DNA from: Alentia gelatinosa
Taxonomy: Eukaryota; Annelida; Polychaeta; Phyllodocida; Polynoidae
NCBI GenBank assembly: GCA_950022655.1
Contig: OX465579.1
Span: 16,219,088-16,283,087, forward strand
DNA: 64,000 bases
Direction: 5' to 3'
In this document: positions 34,595 through 47,245 of the stretch, in pieces
Layout: the number at the start of each line of letters is the position of its first letter
Numbering within the stretch: the stretch's first letter is position 1
Program-made: the position numbers and the translations under genes
The notes under the pieces: model-generated
What the model was told of the DNA's origin: nothing
Seen by the model: the letters and a program-made list of their open reading frames with translations, nothing else
Database searches by the model: none

Positions 34595-35029
34595 TGCTCT
34601 TATTATGGAGGGAAGAAAACATCCTTTAATTCCATTGTATCCTTATCTGATTATTCCTCAGACCATTCCTTAACTAGGAGCTAATGTTATTTCCATTTAC
34701 AATGGAAGAGAGCAGTATACCTAAAATCCTTCATGAAATATAAGTAAGAGAATATCATAAGAAATTATGTATTTGAACAATCTGTATTTGATCGAGAATC
34801 AAATATCAAGAATGTTTCAAGAAACCTCGAGAATTGATTTGATAGTTGTTCCCAACTGTCATGAACAGGAATATCAATCAAGTTTTAGAAATTTATATTG
34901 ACCATGAAGTGAGTCCAATGTCCTAACTTAATCATCACATTGGATCGTCCATGAAATGAGTCCAGTTTCCCTACCTTACCATTACCTTAATTTGCCGATT
35001 GAACTCAATGCATGGCACTAAAACCCTAA

Positions 35030-35102
35030 CACCTCCGGTGGGACTCGAACCCACAACCTCCGGATTAGAAGTCCGGCGCGCTATCCATTGCGCCACAGAG
35101 GC
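35030..35102 (-). tRNA. tRNA-Arg(UCU), Arg-a of unit 16
   Basis: Consensus copy. Confidence 0.95.
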
Positions 35103-35324
35103 AATCTGACTAAAAGATGCAGGAGATCTTGACTATTACTTGGGATTGACCATGAAGTGAGTCCAGTATCCTAATTTAATCATCACATCGAATTCACTAT
35201 AAAATGAATCCAGTATGATAGGCTTACAATCACAGTGGATTGTCCATGAAATGAGTCCAGTATCCCTACCTTACCGTTACCTTAATTTGCCGATTGAAAT
35301 CAATGCATGGCACTAAAACCCTAA

Positions 35325-35397
35325 CACCTCCGGTGGGACTCGAACCCACAACCTCCGGATTAGAAGTCCGGCGCGCTATCCATTGCGCCACAGAGGC
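35325..35397 (-). tRNA. tRNA-Arg(UCU), Arg-b of unit 16
   Basis: Consensus copy. Confidence 0.95.
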
Positions 35398-35699
35398 AAT
35401 ATGACTAACCCATGTATGACACCTTGACTATCACAAGGGAGAGACTATGAAAATGAGGCCAGTGTCCTAATTTAATTAGCACATTGGATTCACTATACTA
35501 GGAGCTAGTGTCATTTCCATTTACAATGGAAGAGACCAGTATACCTAAATTACTTCATAAGATAAAAGTAAGAGAATATCATAAGAAACCATGTTTTTTA
35601 ACCATCTGTATCGGATTGAGAATCAAGTATCAAGAATGTTTCAATAAACCTCGAGAATTGATTTGATAGTTGCTCTCAAGTGTCATGAACAGGAATATC

Positions 35700-35720
35700 A
35701 ATGAATGTTTCAAGAAACCT
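35700..35720. other. Template-switch scar in long spacer
   Basis: After AGGAATATCAAT the sequence jumps to GAATGTTTCAAGAAACCT, whose CAAGAAACCT marks it as X' type, and then to ACCCTTCCACC. Short shared words (ATATCAA, CCT) lie at the joins. Confidence 0.75.
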
Positions 35721-36179
35721 ACCCTTCCACCAATCTCATACCATCTTACTGGGTCCTTGTTTCCTTGAGGAGCACAGTGAATGGTCTTTCCCATAATATG
35801 TGGCAGTTCCAATGCTATACAGTCAGGTCTGTCCCATGAAATTTGAAATTGTAAAGTGGTAGGAGAGCAGTGAGCCAGAAAAAATAGACTCTTCAGTGGA
35901 TCTAGCTGGTCAGTAAAGTAAAAGTAGTGGCTGTAGGATGGGAGGGGGTGAGGGCTATTCTGGCATGACTGTAGGGTGGCTTCAGGTCCAGTGTGTTATA
36001 CCTAAATCTTCATCTGTGTTTTTTTCTTAGTAAATATGTCTCTTTCTCTTTGATTATGTCTGTTTTCTGTCTCCAGTTGGTTACTTCTCTGCGTAGTACT
36101 TAGTACTGCTATCAAGTTACTTTGCTGTTTCTCCATCTTTCCCATGTGCAGTTTGGTTTGGGTATGAAAAGATATTTGC

Positions 36180-36252
36180 AGGTTCTGGTGAGGTTCGAAC
36201 TCGCGGCCTTCTGCGTGTAAAGCAGACGTGATAACCACTACACCACAGAACC
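36180..36252 (-). tRNA. tRNA-Val(UAC), Val-a of unit 17, G64A
   Basis: G64A gives a C50/A64 mismatch in the T stem. Units 20 and 21 share this change. Confidence 0.91.
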
Positions 36253-36718
36253 TGCTCTTATCATTAAGGGAAGAAAACACCCTTTTACTCCATTGTTTCC
36301 TTATCTGGTTATTCCTGAGACCTTTCCTTTTAAAACATTGCCCTATAATTATTTAATATGGTAGTATTTGATGCAAAGCAACAATGAGGTTCTTTCTTGA
36401 CAGGTCTAGCCTATTTTTATTATAATTGAGATGTGTTTGGATTATATTTTGCTTCAAACCACATAGTTTGCCCATTACAATCGCACCTGATTTCTCCAAA
36501 ATCCAATTGGATTCCAGGAGAATAGTTTCATGAATGAAGGGTCTTACTTAGTACTGCTTTGTAGTTATGTTGCTCTTTCTGGTTCTTTCTCAAATGCATA
36601 TTCCTTTCATCTCTCCCTCCGCTTTGGCCAATTTCCTTTAAGGTTGGCTGTAAGGGCACATGTGTATTTTGAAAGAAGCCCATCACTTATCTGCTAATTG
36701 GTGTGAAAAGATAATTGC

Positions 36719-36791
36719 AGGTTCTGGCGAGGTTCGAACTCGCGGCCTTCTGCGTGTAAAGCAGACGTGATAACCACTACACCACAGAACC
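36719..36791 (-). tRNA. tRNA-Val(UAC), Val-b of unit 17
   Basis: Consensus copy with GAACAGG 5' flank. Confidence 0.95.
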
Positions 36792-37226
36792 TGTTCTTAT
36801 TATGGAGAGAAGAAAACATCCTTTAATTCCATTGTATCCTTATCTGATTATTCCTCAGACCATTCCTTAACTAGGAGCTAATGTTATTTCCATTTACAAT
36901 GGAAGAGAGCAGTATACCTAAAATCCTTCATAAAATATAAGTAAGAGAATATCATGAGAAATTATGTATTTGAACAATCTGTATTTGATCGAGAATCAAA
37001 TATCAAGAATGTTTCAAGAAACCTCGAGAATTGATTTGATAGTTGTTCCCAACTGTCATGAACAGGAATATCAATCAAGTTTTAGAAATTTATATTGACC
37101 ATGAAGTGAGTCCAATGTCCTAACTTAATCATCACATTGGATCGTCCATGAAATGAGTCCAGTTTCCCTACCTTACCATTACCTTAATTTGCCGATTGAA
37201 CTCAATGCATGGCACTAAAACCCTAA

Positions 37227-37299
37227 CACCTCCGGTGGGACTCGAACCCACAACCTCCGGATTAGAAGTCCGGCGCGCTATCCATTGCGCCACAGAGGC
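37227..37299 (-). tRNA. tRNA-Arg(UCU), Arg-a of unit 17
   Basis: Consensus copy. Confidence 0.95.
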
Positions 37300-37521
37300 A
37301 ATCTGACTAAAAGATGCAGGAGATCTTGACTATTACTTGGGATTGACCATGAAGTGAGTCCAGTATCCTAATTTAATCATCACATCGAATTCACTATAAA
37401 ATGAATCCAGTATGATAGGCTTACAATCACAGTGGATTGTCCATGAAATGAGTCCAGTATCCCTACCTTACCGTTACCTTAATTTGCCGATTGAAATCAA
37501 TGCATGGCACTAAAACCCTAA

Positions 37522-37594
37522 CACCTCCGGTGGGACTCGAACCCACAACCTCCGGATTAGAAGTCCGGCGCGCTATCCATTGCGCCACAGAGGC
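37522..37594 (-). tRNA. tRNA-Arg(UCU), Arg-b of unit 17
   Basis: Consensus copy. Confidence 0.95.
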
Positions 37595-38530
37595 AATATG
37601 ACTAACCCATGTATGACACCTTGACTATCACAAGGGAGAGACTATGAAAATGAGGCCAGTGTCCTAATTTAATTAGCACATTGGATTCACTATACTAGGA
37701 CCTAGTGTCATTTCCATTTACAATGGAAGAGACCAGTATACCTAAATTACTTCATAAGATAAAAGTAAGAGAATATCATAAGAAACCATGTTTTTTAACC
37801 ATCTGTATCGGATTGAGAATCAAGTATCAAGAATGTTTCAATAAACCTCGAGAATTGATTTGATAGTTGCTCTCAAGTGTCATGAACAGGAATATCAATC
37901 AAGTTTTAGAAATCTATATGTTCAAACAAATGGGAACTGATTACTGAGTGGGTCTGAATGTGATAGATTCAATAACCTGGTCAGTGGTCGAAGGTAAGGA
38001 GTGTGTATGTGGGAGGAGTTGGGGAGAGGTATTGATATGGAGTGACTGGGTTGAGATAGAATCATATGCCTACCCTTCCACCAATCTCATACCATCTTAC
38101 TGGGTCCTTGTTTCCTTGAGGAGCACAGTGAATGGTCTTTCCCATAATATGTGGCAGTTCCAATGCTATACAGTCAGGTCTGTCCCATGAAATTTGAAAT
38201 TGTAAAGTGGTAGGAGAGCAGTGAGCCAGAAAAAATAGACTCTTCAGTGGATCTAGCTGGTCAGTAAAGTAAAAGTAGTGGCTGTAGGATGGGAGGGGGT
38301 GAGGGCTATTCTGGCATGACTGTAGGGTGGCTTCAGGTCCAGTGTGTTATACCTAAATCTTCATCTGTGTTTTTTTCTTAGTAAATATGTCTCTTTCTCT
38401 TTGATTATGTCTGTTTTCTGTCTCCAGTTGGTTACTTCTCTGCTTAGTACTTAGTACTGCTATCAAGTTACTTTGCTGTTTCTCCATCTTTCCCATGTGC
38501 AGTTTGGTTTGGGTATGAAAAGATATTTGC

Positions 38531-38603
38531 AGGTTCTGGCGAGGTTCGAACTCGCGGCCTTCTGCGTGTAAAGCAGACGTGATAACCACTACACCACAGA
38601 ACC
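38531..38603 (-). tRNA. tRNA-Val(UAC), Val-a of unit 18
   Basis: Consensus copy. Confidence 0.95.
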
Positions 38604-39070
38604 TGCTCTTTTCATTAAGGGAAGAAAACACCCTTTTACTCCATTGTTTCCTTATCTGGTTATTCCTGAGACCTTTCCTTTTAAAACATTGCCCTATAAT
38701 TATTTAATATGGTAGTATTTGATGCAAAGCAACAATGAGGTTCTTTCTAGACAGGTCTAGCCTATTTTTATTATCATTGAGATGTGTTTGGATTATATTT
38801 TGCTTCAAACCACATAGTTTGCCCATTACAATCGCACCTGATTTCTCCAAAATCCGATTGGGTTTCCAGGAGAATAGTTTCATGAATGAAGGGTCTTACT
38901 TAGTACTGCTTTGTAGTTATGTTGCTCTTTCTCGTTCTTTCTCAAATGCATATTCCTTTCATCTCTCCCTCCGCTTTGGCCAATTTCCTTTAAGGTTGGC
39001 TGTAAGGGCACATGTGTATTTTAAAAGAAGCCCATCACTTATCTGCTAATTGGTGTGAAAAGATAATTGC

Positions 39071-39143
39071 AGGTTCTGGCGAGGTTCGAACTCGCTGCCT
39101 TCTGCGTGTAAAGCAGACGTGATAACCACTACACCACAGAACC
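39071..39143 (-). tRNA. tRNA-Val(UAC), Val-b of unit 18, C48A
   Basis: C48A alters the base that normally forms the 15-48 tertiary pair. Stems and promoter boxes are intact. Confidence 0.93.
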
Positions 39144-39578
39144 TGTTCTTATTATGGAGGGAAGAAAACATCCTTTAATTCCATTGTATCCTTATCTGAT
39201 TATTCCTCAGACCATTCCTTAACTAGGAGCTAATGTTATTTCCATTTACAATGGAAGAGAGCAGTATACCTAAAATCCTTCATGAAATATAAGTAAGAGA
39301 ATATCATAAGAAATTATGTATTTGAACAATCTGTATTTGATCGAGAATCAAATATCAAGAATGTTTCAAGAAACCTCGAGAATTGATTTGATAGTTGTTC
39401 CCAACTGTCATGAACAGGAATATCAATCAAGTTTTAGAAATTTATATTGACCATGAAGTGAGTCCAATGTCCTAACTTAATCATCACATTGGATCGTCCA
39501 TGAAATGAGTCCAGTTTCCCTACCTTACCATTACCTTAATTTGCCGATTGAACTCAATGCATGGCACTAAAACCCTAA

Positions 39579-39651
39579 CACCTCCGGTGGGACTCGAACC
39601 CAAAACCTCCGGATTAGAAGTCCGGCGCGCTATCCATTGCGCCACAGAGGC
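39579..39651 (-). tRNA. tRNA-Arg(UCU), Arg-a of unit 18, G49U
   Basis: Same first T-stem pair disruption as at 2003-2075, although the two units are 37 kb apart. Confidence 0.93.
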
Positions 39652-39873
39652 AATCTGACTAAAAGATGCAGGAGATCTTGACTATTACTTGGGATTGACC
39701 ATGAAGTGAGTCCAGTATCCTAATTTAATCATCACATCGAATTCACTATAAAATGAATCCAGTATGATAGGCTTACAATCACAGTGGATTGTCCATGAAA
39801 TGAGTCCAGTATCCCTACCTTACCGTTACCTTAATTTGCCGATTGAAATCAATGCATGGCACTAAAACCCTAA

Positions 39874-39946
39874 CACCTCCGGTGGGACTCGAACCCACAA
39901 CCTCCGGATTAGAAGTCCGGCGCGCTATCCATTGCGCCACAGAGGC
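39874..39946 (-). tRNA. tRNA-Arg(UCU), Arg-b of unit 18
   Basis: Consensus copy. Its first 11 nt are duplicated 319 bp to the right. Confidence 0.95.
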
Positions 39947-40573
39947 AATATGACTAACCCATGTATGACACCTTGACTATCACAAGGGAGAGACTATGAA
40001 AATGAGGCCAGTGTCCTAATTTAATTAGCACATTGGATTCACTATACTAGGAGCTAGTGTCATTTCCATTTACAATGGAAGAGACCAGTATACCTAAATT
40101 ACTTCATAAGATAAAAGTAAGAGAATATCATAAGAAACCATGTATTTGAACCATCTGTATCGGATTGAGAATCAAGTATCAAGAATGTTTCAATAAACCT
40201 CGAGAATTGATTTGATAGTTGCTCTCAAGTGTCATGAACAGGAATATCAATCAAGCCACAGAGGCAATATGACTAACCCATGTATGACACCTTGACTATC
40301 ACAAGGGAGAGACTATGAAAATGAGGCCAGTGTCCTAATTTAATTAGCACATTGGATTCACTATACTAGGAGCTAGTGTCATTTCCATTTACAATGGAAG
40401 AGACCAGTATACCTAAATTACTTCATAAGATAAAAGTAAGAGAATATCATAAGAAACCATGTATTTGAACCATCTGTATCGGATTGAGAATCAAGTATCA
40501 AGAATGTTTCAATAAACCTCGAGAATTGATTTGATAGTTGCTCTCAAGTGTCATGAACAGGAATATCAATCAA
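39936..40573. repeat. Tandem 319-bp duplication
   Basis: Copies at 39936-40254 and 40255-40573. Each runs from the last 11 plus-strand bases of Arg-b through the left part of the long spacer to TATCAATCAA. The only shared base at the join is a G, so this is not a homology-driven crossover. Confidence 0.88.
40255..40265 (-). pseudogene. 11-bp stub of tRNA-Arg 5' end
   Basis: GCCTCTGTGGC on the minus strand, created by the 319-bp duplication. It includes only half of the A box and cannot be a gene. Confidence 0.88.
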
Positions 40574-41201
40574 GTTTTAGAAATCTATATGTTCAAACAA
40601 ATGGGAACTGATTACTGAGTGGGTCTGAATGTGATAGATTCAATAACCTGGTCAGTGGTCGAAGGTAAGGAGTGTGTATGTGGGAGGAGTTGGGGAGAGG
40701 TATTGATATGGAGTGACTTGGTTGAGATAGAATCATATGCCTACCCTTCCACCAATCTCATACCATCTTACTGGGTCCTTGTTTCCTTGAGGAGCACAGT
40801 GAATGGTCTTTCCCATAATATGTGGCAGTTCCAATGCTATACAGTCAGGTCTGTCCCATGAAATTTGAAATTGTAAAGTGGTAGGAGAGCAGTGAGCCAG
40901 AAAAAATAGACTCTTCAGTAGATCTAGCTGGTCAGTAAAGTAAAAGTAGTGGCTGTAGGATGGGAGGGGGTGAGGGCTATTCTGGCATGACTGTAGGGTG
41001 GCTTCAGGTCCAGTGTGTTATACCTAAATCTTCATCTGTGTTTTTTTCTTAGTAAATATGTCTCTTTCTCTTTGATTATGTCTGTTTTCTGTCTCCAGTT
41101 GGTTACTTCTCTGCTTAGTACTTAGTACTGCTATCAAGTTACTTTGCTGTTTCTCCATCTTTCCCATGTGCAGTTTGGTTTGGGTATGAAAAGATATTTG
41201 C

Positions 41202-41274
41202 AGGTTCTGGCGAGGTTCGAACTCGCGGCCTTCTGCGTGTAAAGCAGACTTGATAACCACTACACCACAGAACC
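41202..41274 (-). tRNA. tRNA-Val(UAC), Val-a of unit 19, C25A
   Basis: C25A breaks the outer D-stem pair G10-C25. Otherwise consensus. Confidence 0.92.
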
Positions 41275-41740
41275 TGCTCTTATCATTAAGGGAAGAAAAC
41301 ACCCTTTTACTCCATTGTTTCCTTATCTGGTTATTCCTGAGACCTTTCCTTTTAAAACATTGCCCTATAATTATTTAATATGGTAGTATTTGATGCAAAG
41401 CAACAATGAGGTTCTTTCTGGACAGGTCTAGCCTATTTTTATTATAATTGAGATGTGTTTGGATTATATTTTGCTTCAAACCACATAGTTTGCCCATTAC
41501 AATCGCACCTGATTTCTCCAAAATCCAATTGGTTTCCAGGAGAATAGTTTCATGAATGAAGGGTCTTACTTAGTACTGCTTTGTAGTTATGTTGCTCTTT
41601 CTGGTTCTTTCTCAAATGCATATTCCTTTCATCTCTCCCTCCGCTTTGGCCAATTTCCTTTAAGGTTGGCTGTAAGGGCACATGTGTATTTTGAAAGAAG
41701 CCCATCACTTATCTGCTAATTGGTGTGAAAAGATAATTGC

Positions 41741-41813
41741 AGGTTCTGGCGAGGTTCGAACTCGCGGCCTTCTGCGTGTAAAGCAGACGTGATAACCACT
41801 ACACCACAGAACC
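41741..41813 (-). tRNA. tRNA-Val(UAC), Val-b of unit 19
   Basis: Consensus copy. Confidence 0.95.
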
Positions 41814-42248
41814 TGTTCTTATTATGGAGGGAAGAAAACATCCTTTAATTCCATTGTATCCTTATCTGATTATTCCTCAGACCATTCCTTAACTAGGAGC
41901 CAATGTTATTTCCATTTACAATGGAAGAGAGCAGTATACCTAAAATCCTTCATAAAATATAAGTAAGAGAATATCATAAGAAATTATGTATTTGAACAAT
42001 CTGTATTTGATCGAGAATCAAATATCAAGAATGTTTCAAGAAACCTCGAGAATTGATTTGATAGTTGCTCCCAACGGTCATGAACAGGAATATCAATCAA
42101 GTTTTAGAAATTTATATTGACCATGAAGTGGGTCCAATGTCCTAACTTAATCATCACATTGGATCGTCCATGAAATGAGTCCAGTTTCCCTACCTTACCA
42201 TTACCTTAATTTGCCGATTGAACTCAATGCATGGCACTAAAACCCTAA

Positions 42249-42321
42249 CACCTCCGGTGGGACTCGAACCCACAACCTCCGGATTAGAAGTCCGGCGCGC
42301 TATCCATTGCGCCACAGAGGC
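42249..42321 (-). tRNA. tRNA-Arg(UCU), Arg-a of unit 19
   Basis: Consensus copy. Confidence 0.95.
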
Positions 42322-42543
42322 AATCTGACTAAAAGATGCAGGAGATCTTGACTATTACTTGGGATTGACCATGAAGTGAGTCCAGTATCCTAATTTAATC
42401 ATCACATCGAATTCACTATAAAATGAATCCAGTATGATAGGCTTACAATCACAGTGGATTGTCCATGAAATGAGTCCAGTATCCCTACCGTACCGTTACC
42501 TTAATTTGCCGATTGAAATCAATGCATGGCACTAAAACCCTAA

Positions 42544-42616
42544 CACCTCCGGTGGGACTCGAACCCACAACCTCCGGATTAGAAGTCCGGCGCGCTATCC
42601 ATTGCGCCACAGAGGC
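42544..42616 (-). tRNA. tRNA-Arg(UCU), Arg-b of unit 19
   Basis: Consensus copy. The flank has CCTACCGTACCG, a change shared only with unit 25. Confidence 0.95.
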
Positions 42617-43552
42617 AATATGACTAACCCATGTATGACACCTTGACTATCACAAGGGAGAGACTATGAAAATGAGGCCAGTGTCCTAATTTAATTAGCA
42701 CATTGGATTCACTATACTAGGAGCTAGTGTCATTTCCATTTACAATGGAAGAGACCAGTATACCTAAATTACTTCATAAGATAAAAGTAAGAGAATATCA
42801 TAAGAAACCATGTTTTTTAACCATCTGTATCGGATTGAGAATCAAGTATCAAGAATGTTTCAATAAACCTCGAGAATTGATTTGATAGTTGCTCTCAAGT
42901 GTCATGAACAGGAATATCAATCAAGTTTTAGAAATCTATATGTTCAAACAAATGGGAACTGATTACTGAGTGGGTCTGAATGTGATAGATTCAATAACCT
43001 GGTCAGTGGTCTAAGGTAAGGAGTGTGTATGTGGGAGGAGTTGGGGAGAGGTATTGATATGGAGTGACTGGGTTGAGATAGAATCATATGCCTACCCTTC
43101 CACCAATCTCATACCATCTTACTGGGTCCTTGTTTCCTTGAGGAGCACAGTGAATGGTCTTTCCCATAATATGTGGCAGTTCCAATGCTATACAGTCAGG
43201 TCTGTCCCATGAAATTTGAAATTGTAAAGTGGTAGGAGAGCAGTGAGCCAGAAAAAATAGACTCTTCAGTGGATCTAGCTGGTCAGTAAAGTAAAAGTAG
43301 TGGCTGTAGGATGGGAGGGGGTGAGGGCTATTCTGGCATGACTGTAGGGTGGCTTCAGGTCCAGTGTGTTATACCTAAATCTTCATCTGTGTTTTTTTCT
43401 TAGTAAATATGTCTCTTTCTCTTTGATTATGTCTGTTTTCTGTCTCCAGTTGGTTACTTCTCTGCGTAGTACTTAGTACTGCTATCAAGTTACTTTGCTG
43501 TTTCTCCATCTTTCCCATGTGCAGTTTGGTTTGGGTATGAAAAGATATTTGC

Positions 43553-43625
43553 AGGTTCTGGTGAGGTTCGAACTCGCGGCCTTCTGCGTGTAAAGCAGAC
43601 GTGATAACCACTACACCACAGCACC
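43553..43625 (-). pseudogene. tRNA-Val(UAC) Val-a of unit 20, U4G and G64A, likely impaired
   Basis: U4G puts a G4/A69 clash in the acceptor stem, and G64A puts C50/A64 in the T stem. The A and B boxes survive, so it may still be transcribed but fold poorly. Confidence 0.75.
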
Positions 43626-44091
43626 TGCTCTTATCATTAAGGGAAGAAAACACCCTTTTACTCCATTGTTTCCTTATCTGGTTATTCCTGAGACCTTTCC
43701 TTTTAAAACATTGCCCTATAATTATTTAATATGGTAGTATTTGATGCAAAGCAACAATGAGGTTCTTTCTTGACAGGTCTAGCCTATTTTTATTATAATT
43801 GAGATGTGTTTGGATTATATTTTGCTTCAAACCACATAGTTTGCCCATTACAATCGCACCTGATTTCTCCAAAATCCAATTGGATTCCAGGAGAATAGTT
43901 TCATGAATGAAGGGTCTTACTTAGTACTGCTTTGTAGTTATGTTGCTCTTTCTCGTTCTTTCTCAAATGCATATTCCTTTCATCTCTCCCTCCGCTTTGG
44001 CCAATTTCCTTTAAGGTTGGCTGTAAGGGCACATGTGTATTTTGAAAGAAGCCCATCACTTATCTGCTAATTGGTGTGAAAAGATAATTGC

Positions 44092-44164
44092 AGGTTCTGG
44101 CGAGGTTCGAACTCGCGGCCTTCTGCGTGTAAAGCAGACGTGATAACCACTACACCACAGAACC
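44092..44164 (-). tRNA. tRNA-Val(UAC), Val-b of unit 20
   Basis: Consensus copy. Confidence 0.95.
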
Positions 44165-44599
44165 TGTTCTTATTATGGAGGGAAGAAAACATCCTTTAAT
44201 TCCATTGTATCCTTATCTGATTATTCCTCAGACCATTCCTTAACTAGGAGCTAATGTTATTTCCATTTACAATGGAAGAGAGCAGTATACCTAAAATCCT
44301 TCATAAAATATAAGTAAGAGAATATCATGAGAAATTATGTATTTGAACAATCTGTATTTGATCGAGAATCAAATATCAAGAATGTTTCAAGAAACCTCGA
44401 GAATTGATTTGATAGTTGTTCCCAACTGTCATGAACAGGAATATCAATCAAGTTTTAGAAATTTATATTGACCATGAAGTGAGTCCAATGTCCTAACTTA
44501 ATCATCACATTGGATCGTCCATGAAATGAGTCCAGTTTCCCTACCTTACCATTACCTTAATTTGCCGATTGAACTCAATGCATGGCACTAAAACCCTAA

Positions 44600-44672
44600 C
44601 ACCTCCGGTGGGACTCGAACCCACAACCTCCGGATTAGAAGTCCGGCGCGCTATCCATTGTGCCACAGAGGC
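44600..44672 (-). tRNA. tRNA-Arg(UCU), Arg-a of unit 20, G12A
   Basis: G12A makes an A12/C23 mismatch in the D stem and alters a variable A-box base. Shared with unit 21. Confidence 0.91.
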
Positions 44673-44894
44673 AATCTGACTAAAAGATGCAGGAGATCTT
44701 GACTATTACTTGGGATTGACCATGAAGTGAGTCCAGTATCCTAATTTAATCATCACATCGAATTCACTATAAAATGAATCCAGTATGATAGGCTTACAAT
44801 CACAGTGGATTGTCCATGAAATGAGTCCAGTATCCCTACCTTACCGTTACCTTAATTTGCCGATTGAAATCAATGCATGGCACTAAAACCCTAA

Positions 44895-44967
44895 CACCTC
44901 CGGTGGGACTCGAACCCACAACCTCCGGATTAGAAGTCCGGCGCGCTATCCATTGCGCCACAGAGGC
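44895..44967 (-). tRNA. tRNA-Arg(UCU), Arg-b of unit 20
   Basis: Consensus copy. Confidence 0.95.
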
Positions 44968-45903
44968 AATATGACTAACCCATGTATGACACCTTGACTA
45001 TCACAAGGGAGAGACTATGAAAATGAGGCCAGTGTCCTAATTTAATTAGCACATTGGATTCACTATACTAGGAGCTAGTGTCATTTCCATTTACAATGGA
45101 AGAGACCAGTATACCTAAATTACTTCATAAGATAAAAGTAAGAGAATATCATAAGAAACCATGTTTTTTAACCATCTGTATCGGATTGAGAATCAAGTAT
45201 CAAGAATGTTTCAATAAACCTCGAGAATTGATTTGATAGTTGCTCTCAAGTGTCATGAACAGGAATATCAATCAAGTTTTAGAAATCTATATGTTCAAAC
45301 AAATGGGAACTGATTACTGAGTGGGTCTGAATGTGATAGATTCAATAACCTGGTCAGTGGTCGAAGGTAAGGAGTGTGTATGTGGGAGGAGTTGGGGAGA
45401 GGTATTGATATGGAGTGACTGGGTTGAGATAGAATCATATGCCTACCCTTCCACCAATCTCATACCATCTTACTGGGTCCTTGTTTCCTTGAGGAGCACA
45501 GTGAATGGTCTTTCCCATAATATGTGGCAGTTCCAATGCTATACAGTCAGGTCTGTCCCATGAAATTTGAAATTGTAAAGTGGTAGGAGAGCAGTGAGCC
45601 AGAAAAAATAGACTCTTCAGTGGATCTAGCTGGTCAGTAAAGTAAAAGTAGTGGCTGTAGGATGGGAGGGGGTGAGGGCTATTCTGGCATGACTGTAGGG
45701 TGGCTTCAGGTCCAGTGTGTTATACCTAAATCTTCATCTGTGTTTTTTTCTTAGTAAATATGTCTCTTTCTCTTTGATTATGTCTGTTTTCTGTCTCCAG
45801 TTGGTTACTTCTCTGCGTAGTACTTAGTACTGCTATCAAGTTACTTTGCTGTTTCTCCATCTTTCCCATGTGCAGTTTGGTTTGGGTATGAAAAGATATT
45901 TGC

Positions 45904-45976
45904 AGGTTCTGGTGAGGTTCGAACTCGCGGCCTTCTGCGTGTAAAGCAGACGTGATAACCACTACACCACAGCACC
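45904..45976 (-). pseudogene. tRNA-Val(UAC) Val-a of unit 21, U4G and G64A, likely impaired
   Basis: Same two stem-breaking changes as at 43553-43625, evidently copied with the unit. Confidence 0.75.
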
Positions 45977-46442
45977 TGCTCTTATCATTAAGGGAAGAAA
46001 ACACCCTTTTACTCCATTGTTTCCTTATCTGGTTATTCCTGAGACCTTTCCTTTTAAAACATTGCCCTATAATTATTTAATATGGTAGTATTTGATGCAA
46101 AGCAACAATGAGGTTCTTTCTTGACAGGTCTAGCCTATTTTTATTATAATTGAGATGTGTTTGGATTATATTTTGCTTCAAACCACATAGTTTGCCCATT
46201 ACAATCGCACCTGATTTCTCCAAAATCCAATTGGATTCCAGGAGAATAGTTTCATGAATGAAGGGTCTTACTTAGTACTGCTTTGTAGTTATGTTGCTCT
46301 TTCTGGTTCTTTCTCAAATGCATATTCCTTTCATCTCTCCCTCCGCTTTGGCCAATTTCCTTTAAGGTTGGCTGTAAGGGCACATGTGTATTTTGAAAGA
46401 AGCCCATCACTTATCTGCTAATTGGTGTGAAAAGATAATTGC

Positions 46443-46515
46443 AGGTTCTGGCGAGGTTCGAACTCGCGGCCTTCTGCGTGTAAAGCAGACGTGATAACCA
46501 CTACACCACAGAACC
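46443..46515 (-). tRNA. tRNA-Val(UAC), Val-b of unit 21
   Basis: Consensus copy. Confidence 0.95.
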
Positions 46516-46950
46516 TGTTCTTATTATGGAGGGAAGAAAACATCCTTTAATTCCATTGTATCCTTATCTGATTATTCCTCAGACCATTCCTTAACTAGGA
46601 GCTAATGTTATTTCCATTTACAATGGAAGAGAGCAGTATACCTAAAATCCTTCATAAAATATAAGTAAGAGAATATCATGAGAAATTATGTATTTGAACA
46701 ATCTGTATTTGATCGAGAATCAAATATCAAGAATGTTTCAAGAAACCTCGAGAATTGATTTGATAGTTGTTCCCAACTGTCATGAACAGGAATATCAATC
46801 AAGTTTTAGAAATTTATATTGACCATGAAGTGAGTCCAATGTCCTAACTTAATCATCACATTGGATCGTCCATGAAATGAGTCCAGTTTCCCTACCTTAC
46901 CATTACCTTAATTTGCCGATTGAACTCAATGCATGGCACTAAAACCCTAA

Positions 46951-47023
46951 CACCTCCGGTGGGACTCGAACCCACAACCTCCGGATTAGAAGTCCGGCGC
47001 GCTATCCATTGTGCCACAGAGGC
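46951..47023 (-). tRNA. tRNA-Arg(UCU), Arg-a of unit 21, G12A
   Basis: D-stem mismatch shared with 44600-44672. Confidence 0.91.
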
Positions 47024-47245
47024 AATCTGACTAAAAGATGCAGGAGATCTTGACTATTACTTGGGATTGACCATGAAGTGAGTCCAGTATCCTAATTTAA
47101 TCATCACATCGAATTCACTATAAAATGAATCCAGTATGATAGGCTTACAATCACAGTGGATTGTCCATGAAATGAGTCCAGTATCCCTACCTTACCGTTA
47201 CCTTAATTTGCCGATTGAAATCAATGCATGGCACTAAAACCCTAA

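Larger units (their letters stand above)
33046..35397. repeat. Array unit 16, canonical
   Basis: 2,352 bp. It carries ATTATCATTGAG and an extra G in ATTGGGTTTCC between Val-a and Val-b, shared with units 18 and 23. Confidence 0.94.
35398..37594. repeat. Array unit 17 (spacer rearranged)
   Basis: 2,197 bp. The long spacer has lost about 150 bp net at 35700-35720, with a short inserted patch copied from module X'. Confidence 0.92.
37595..39946. repeat. Array unit 18, canonical
   Basis: 2,352 bp with all four genes. Shares the ATTGGGTTTCC insertion with units 16 and 23. Confidence 0.94.
39947..42616. repeat. Array unit 19 (with 319-bp duplication)
   Basis: 2,670 bp, longer than canonical because the left spacer segment is doubled. 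Confidence 0.92.
42617..44967. repeat. Array unit 20, twin of unit 21
   Basis: 2,351 bp. Shares with unit 21 two Val-a mutations, one Arg-a mutation and GCGTAGTACTTAG in the spacer. A TAA near 43012 interrupts the 80-codon frame here only. Confidence 0.94.
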
